NCBI GenBank assembly: GCA_028554645.1
Contig: JAQOOI010000012.1
Span: forward strand, 523,162 to 587,161
Reading direction: 5' to 3'
Length of the DNA: 64,000 nt
From: Omphalotus guepiniiformis
Taxonomy: Eukaryota > Basidiomycota > Agaricomycetes > Agaricales > Omphalotaceae
A program made the translations under genes and the position numbers. The notes beneath the pieces were generated by a model. That model saw only the letters and a list, made by a program, of their open reading frames with translations, was not told the origin of the DNA and searched no databases. Shown one piece after another: positions 35,701-41,700 of this stretch (positions are counted from its first letter, which is position 1; the number at the start of each line of letters is the position of its first letter).

Positions 35701-38700
35701 GGATGACTGGTTCAGTGACAATTCTTCTGTTCCAGCTCTCTCAGAATTCTTAGTCTTTCTAGGACGTGTGTTTCTCTGTGAGCTGCTAATTTTGACAAGC
35801 AAACTCTAAGTTATAAAACTTATAGATGGTTCAACAACTTCAAGGAAATTGTTGCTAAGTGAGGAACAGGGCAAAGTTCAACACAGAAAAAGTCCAGATT
35901 TATTTCCAGACACGTGTAAATACACAGATAGTTCAATTATCAAGTCTAAAGCCACCCCTCGCGGTGGGCTCCAGATGTAGTGACTATGAAATGAATGAGA
36001 GAGATACTCAAATGAGCACAATCCAACTCAAATCAAAATGATGTAGGTTGAGGTGTGACTGGCGTTGTCAGAGATTCCGCACAGTTAGACGCAACAATTG
36101 AACTTTGAATCTGCAGGGTTACAGATGTCTTTATCTCAATCTGGGTGAAAAATGGCAGAGGGTATCTCAAAACACAAGATTCAGACAGAAGGTAAGGGTG
36201 GTTTTCAGGGTTCAGGAGGGAATCAGGACAATCAATCTCGATGTTTAAACTCGATCCAATGGTCAGACAATGCAGGGAACAGTTTCAGATGCAGCACAGA
36301 CAGTTTCAGCAGGCAGATTCAGCACAGACAGAACAGTAGTTTCAGCAAAGATTCAGTATCTCTTTCAATTTATCTGCCACAAGGGACTTTACAGAAGTTT
36401 TCACAACTGGATATTTCTCGAACTGAACTCTAAAGAGCCAGGCTATATTTCGTCTAAGAAGGTTTTCCTGCTTTGGCTTGTAGCTTTGGGCAGTACTTGC
36501 TTAAGAAAATCTAAATAGATACTCTGTAAGCTATATATACTAAATCATAAAATCAAACATATATCTCGAAATTAAAAGAGTAATCTGAACAGTAAATGAG
36601 TCAAAAGTAAGTAAGTATCAATTGAGCAGAGATTGGATTCTTTTTAGGTAGTTTTCTAGGTAATTTTCCAGTTAGATAGTCAAAATGTAGGAACTTTGGG
36701 TATAGATTGGTATAAAAACAGAAATATATCGCTTTGTCCGCGTTCTAGGTGTGTTAGGGCGTACCCAGGGTATCTAAATAAAGGTCCAGCACATGTAAAT
36801 AGCAACCAGTATCCTGACAGGTGACATTCTCCTCAGTGCATTGCAAATCTGGTCCCCTATAAGTTTCTCCAAAATTGGCACATCCTCCTCTACTAGGGCA
36901 GCATTAGGAGTTGTGTAGAAGCTCTAGAGCTTATCTAGACCCTGCTTCATCGTTTCTATCAGCCACAGTAAGGTACAGTAACTGTTTATTTCAAGTTTTA
37001 CCCCTATACATCTCTTTTTGGTCAGATTTGTACTCAGGTTATATTTCTTGTTTAGGATAGCTCTCAGCTTCTCCTAGGACAGTATTCTATCCCATAGTTT
37101 CGTCTAAGACCTCCAATTAGAGCGCCTTTGTCTTTCATCAAGTTCAGAGGGTTACTGAATTTCAGAGAGATACTCAGATCCAGAGAGATACTCATTTTCA
37201 GTATCTAACTCCTTCCAGCATGAGTATTGAGTATCTAACTCATTTGTGCAGATGTAACTTTTGAATCTACTTCCATTATTACACAGATTGGCATTTCATC
37301 TCAGTGACATTATATCCACATAGTACTCAATGTACAATATTTCTCTGGTAATACAATCTTTAAGATTGCCCATATTCTCAGCATTCAATCTTATAGTGCC
37401 AACTTAGTTAGCAAGACCAGCTGGAACTTTTGATCAGTCCAAAGGACTTAGATAGTTGTTCAATTGAAGTGAAAATCCATCAACCCCTTGGATTACAGTC
37501 AACAACACTTGGTAGAGTCTCTAGTTATTAGAGGGTGGGTCTGACCAACTCAATCTGGTATGGAACATTGGAATTCCAACACATCTGGAGAGGCATAACT
37601 AGTATCTCTTTGTATAACCCATTGGTCACAGTTGCTTAGTACCAGATTCAGTACTGTAGCAAATACTACACTTAGGTATTGTGAGTACAAGTATGTTTCA
37701 TGTCTTAACTAGCAGTCTGGGGTGACTCTAGTCCTTTATGTTCAGTTTCCAATGCTTGAACATTCCATATTTACTTCAATCTGATAGATTTCAGTACTGA
37801 AAGGCTTTTTGACACAACACCGTTCCTATGACTTCCCAGGGACCTTGTGGAACATTGTTTGTGACTAGTGTTCCTGTTGGTTTGGTTCGATGAATCTTAG
37901 TGGCCTGACACTTTTCACACCCTTTAACGTATTTCCGTACATCCTGAGTGATTCCCGGCCACCAATAGTTTCTCGTCACCAATTCCATGGTTTTGAACTG
38001 CCCTGGATGTCCCGTTAGAATGGTATCATGATGTAGTCCGATGATCTTTCCCCGTAACCTATTATCAATAGGCACGTAAATCCTATCCTGCCACGTCACA
38101 ATTCCTTCCTCTGATTCGACCCAATCCTTCTCTTTTCCTTCTAAAGCCTTATTCACTAGATTATCCCGCACTTTTGACTTTTTCTTGATAAGATCTAAGA
38201 TCTCGTCCTCGGGCATCTCTAGTCTGTTGATCGAAAAAAGTTCCGGCTTTAAAAGTACCACATCCTCATTGTCTTTCTCTCCCGTCTCATGATTGGCCAT
38301 CCTGGACAATGCATCTGGCTTTCCCATTGACTTTCCGGGTTTATGAATCAACGTAAAGTCGTATTCGGATAATTCAGTGATCCATCGGGCTTGTCGGCGA
38401 TTCAATTTCTGAGGCTTTTTGAAATACTGAAGATTTTGATGATCTGTATAGATCTCAAATGACTCTTCTGCACCCATCAGATACTGTCTCCAATCTGCTA
38501 AGGAATCCATAATGGCCATCATTTCCTTATCATAGATCTCATAATTATGTTCCGTTTCATTTAGAGATCTAGATCTGAACGCAATAGGCCACCATTTTTC
38601 CATCTATCTTTTGCGATAAGACAGCTCCGTTCGCATAATCTGATGAATCTGCCTCGACTCTGAATTGTCCATGATCACGGGGTATGGTTAGAACAACTTC

Positions 38701-41700
38701 TTCGGCAATTCTACTTTTGAGTTCTTCGAATGCCTGCTGTTGTTGCTCTGTCCATTCCCACTTTGAATTCCCGGTCAGTGATGACAATGGTTTCGCCACT
38801 TGACTAAATCCTCGGATAAATCGTCGGTAGAAGTTGCAGAAACCCAAGAAGGACTGTACTTCCTTCTTGTTTCCTGGTATTTTCCATTCTTTTACCGCTT
38901 TGACTTTCTTTGGATCCATCCGCACTTGTCCATTTCCTACAAACACTCCAAGGTACTCAACATTACTGGTCTCGAATTCGCACTTTTCAGGTCTAAGATA
39001 CAACTTGTGTTGTCGTAATATGTCTAACACCTGTTTTACAATTGACTTGTGCTCTTCGATTGTATTTGTGAAAACCAAGATATCGTCTAAGTACACCATG
39101 ACGTGACCTTCGTTGATCAAATCCCTTAAGATATGATTCATAAACGCTTGGAAGGTCGCCGGAGAATTTGTAAGGCCAAAGAACATAACCGTTGGTTCAA
39201 AGAGCCCCCGATTAGTCCTAAATGCCGCCTTCCACTCATCACCTTCTTTGATCCGGATATTATTGTATCCCCATCGAACATCCATTTTCGAAAATACTTT
39301 CGAATCCTTCAGTTTATCAATGAGTTCTTGAATGAGCGGCAACGGGTATTTGTTCTTTATCGTTGCTTCATTCAATTTTCGATAATCCTGGACAGGTCGA
39401 AGTTTCCCATCTTTCTTTGCGACAAAGAAGAATGGTGAGGCCATCGGTGACTTTGATGGTCTAATTCGTCCAGATTTCAGATTTTCCTTAATGAACTCAT
39501 CTAAAACTTTCTGTTCCGAAGGATTTAATGGATAGACCTTGCAATCTACTGGTGTAAAGTCTGGCTTCAGTTCAATTGCATGGTCCCAGGGTCTTCGTTC
39601 GGGTAAATTTTGGAAATCGGCTTCATCAAAAACATCCTTGTACTCATTGACGTACTTGTCTGCTTTTGACTCAGTCTTTTTGCCTTTTCCAAAGTCCATA
39701 CTCCGAAGATATCCATCCCAATTCAGGTAAAACAACCGATCCCCTTCTTCTAGTTCCCGGACTTCAGCATCGGATTCAGGTTTTAGGTAATACGGTATGT
39801 AACCACACTTCTTAGGACATCGATCAAACTTTAAGGTTGAGTCATTCCAATCTATATTGGGATTATGACGTCTTAACCAATCGAGTCCCAGGAATATGTC
39901 TGTTTTGCCTAAATTTGTAACAGCAAGTTCAATGCGTTCCGCATGATCTCCCATTACTAATCTGACTTCTATGAATCCTTCAATTGAACCGTCCTCGTTT
40001 AAGGTACCATCAGCATTGTATACCGGCATCTTTACTGGTAATCTCTTAACAGTTAAGCCATGTCGCTCTACGAATTCTTTATTGACGCAAGAACCCGTTG
40101 CTCCACTGTCAAGTAATGCCGATGTCTCTATCTGCTTGCCACTTTCGATGTCATCGATTGTAACAGACAGCTTGAGATCTCTGCCTTTAGTACCTTTTAC
40201 GAACCGCAAGTTTTTCTTGAGTGACTTTACGGCTGTGACGGCTTCGCTAATGTCCAATGACCGGATCTGGGCAACCGTTTCTTCCGATGCTTCCCTGGCC
40301 CGACAGGTTGGCATCCATGCTCTCAAAATTCCCACCGCTCGTTCTGACTCATCCTCCCTTACTCTCTGCGCTATCCATTCTGGTGAATTCGGCGGATAAT
40401 GTTCTCTCACAGGTTTTGAATCGGTTTTTGTAGATACTGACGCAAATTTATTCTCAGGATGATTAAATACAAAGTGAAAATTGCTATCTTCGTGATCTAC
40501 ACTAGACTGTTCCGATTCCGACTCAGAAGGACCTGTATTCACTTCTGAGCTTTGACAAAACCCGTGTCCGATTTCAACCAGTTTAAGAACCAACTCGGCG
40601 GCTGTTCTTCTTTCTTCTCTTCTTCCTGCGCATTCACCTGCCTCACTCTCTGACCCCGCTTCGCTGGACAATCCCGCGAGATATGCCCCCTCTGTCCGCA
40701 ATTGAAACACTGCCCATTCCTTCGAGCCGCGTCAATGTCCATGGGTTTACCTGTACCCCCAAAGGTTGTTCCTGTGGCGTCTCTCCGATCACCACTTCCT
40801 GCCGCATTTTGCGGACTTTCTCTTCTTGGCGTAAACACCGGTCGGTTCTGATTCTGATTCTTGCGCCATTCCTGACGCCTTCTCCATAGTTGATCAATCT
40901 TGATCACTACGTCCTTCCATTCATCGTACACTTTGGGCAACTCGTCCCTCGTGTAGATGGCATCAATAGTTTTCTCGTTAATGCCCTTCTCGATGAGCCG
41001 CACCACATACGGGTCATCCTTCTTGTAATCCGCCTCCGTCAACAGTATCTCCAACTCCTGGAAATACTCCTCCGCCGTCCCTGCTCCCTGCTTCAACAAC
41101 TCCACCTTCTCCTGCGCTGTCCTCTGCAGACCGGAATCTAGGAACGCCTTGTTCAAGGCTTGCTTGAAATGCGCCCAGTCCTTCTGCCATTTCTCGTTGT
41201 CTTGGTCAAAATGGGTATTATAGTAATTATTGACCCATCCGTCTACAAGCTTCCCATTCATGAAAGAGATCGCAACATCAATCCTTTCATCGTCGGTCGT
41301 GATACCGTTTTTCTTATCACGGATATATGTGAAGAGTCTTCGACGCCAATTCTTGAATTCGGATTTGACGCCAGTGAAGTTATCGGGTTTGTTGAGGAGT
41401 GATTTTCCTCGCGGAGTTTCGATTTCAGACATTCTGATAGGAGTATGAGGTCGGGTAGAATAGGGAGATGATGCAAGAGATTTGTATGAAGGTGTGACAG
41501 GTGATGGAATAGTGGTTTCTTCGAAGAGACTGCTAAAGTTCCCCCAAGATTCCGTAATGGTAGAGTTTACTTCGGTCCGTCAGTAACCTCACGAAGAGAT
41601 TTCGGGACCTTTTCTGCCTCTAATAAACGAGTTCCTAAATCCGTGCTCACTTGCTGAGTAAACCTGGGCGTGCCTTTCTAGGAGTGCACCTCGTTCCCCA

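Larger units (their letters stand above)
21295..37819 (-). mobile_element. element C: 16.5 kb Ty3/gypsy retrotransposon with two antisense spliced cargo genes
   Basis: LTRs of 1844 bp (21295-23138 and 35976-37819) differ by eye at about two sites. The TSD is CCGT (21291-21294, 37820-37823), and removing C rejoins B's integrase codons. On the minus strand the internal region has gag, protease and RT-RNaseH-integrase in three frames linked by -1 steps, a primer-binding region next to the 5' LTR and a polypurine tract next to the 3' LTR. Between pol and the 3' LTR, 5 kb holds two multi-exon genes on the plus strand. All main frames look intact, so this may be a recently active copy. Confidence 0.93.

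Noticed and set aside
38342..38770. Plus-strand 142-codon ORFs at 18342-18770 and 39971-40399
   Set aside because: Antisense shadows of the conserved protease region of A and B; they are open because the sense strand is coding.
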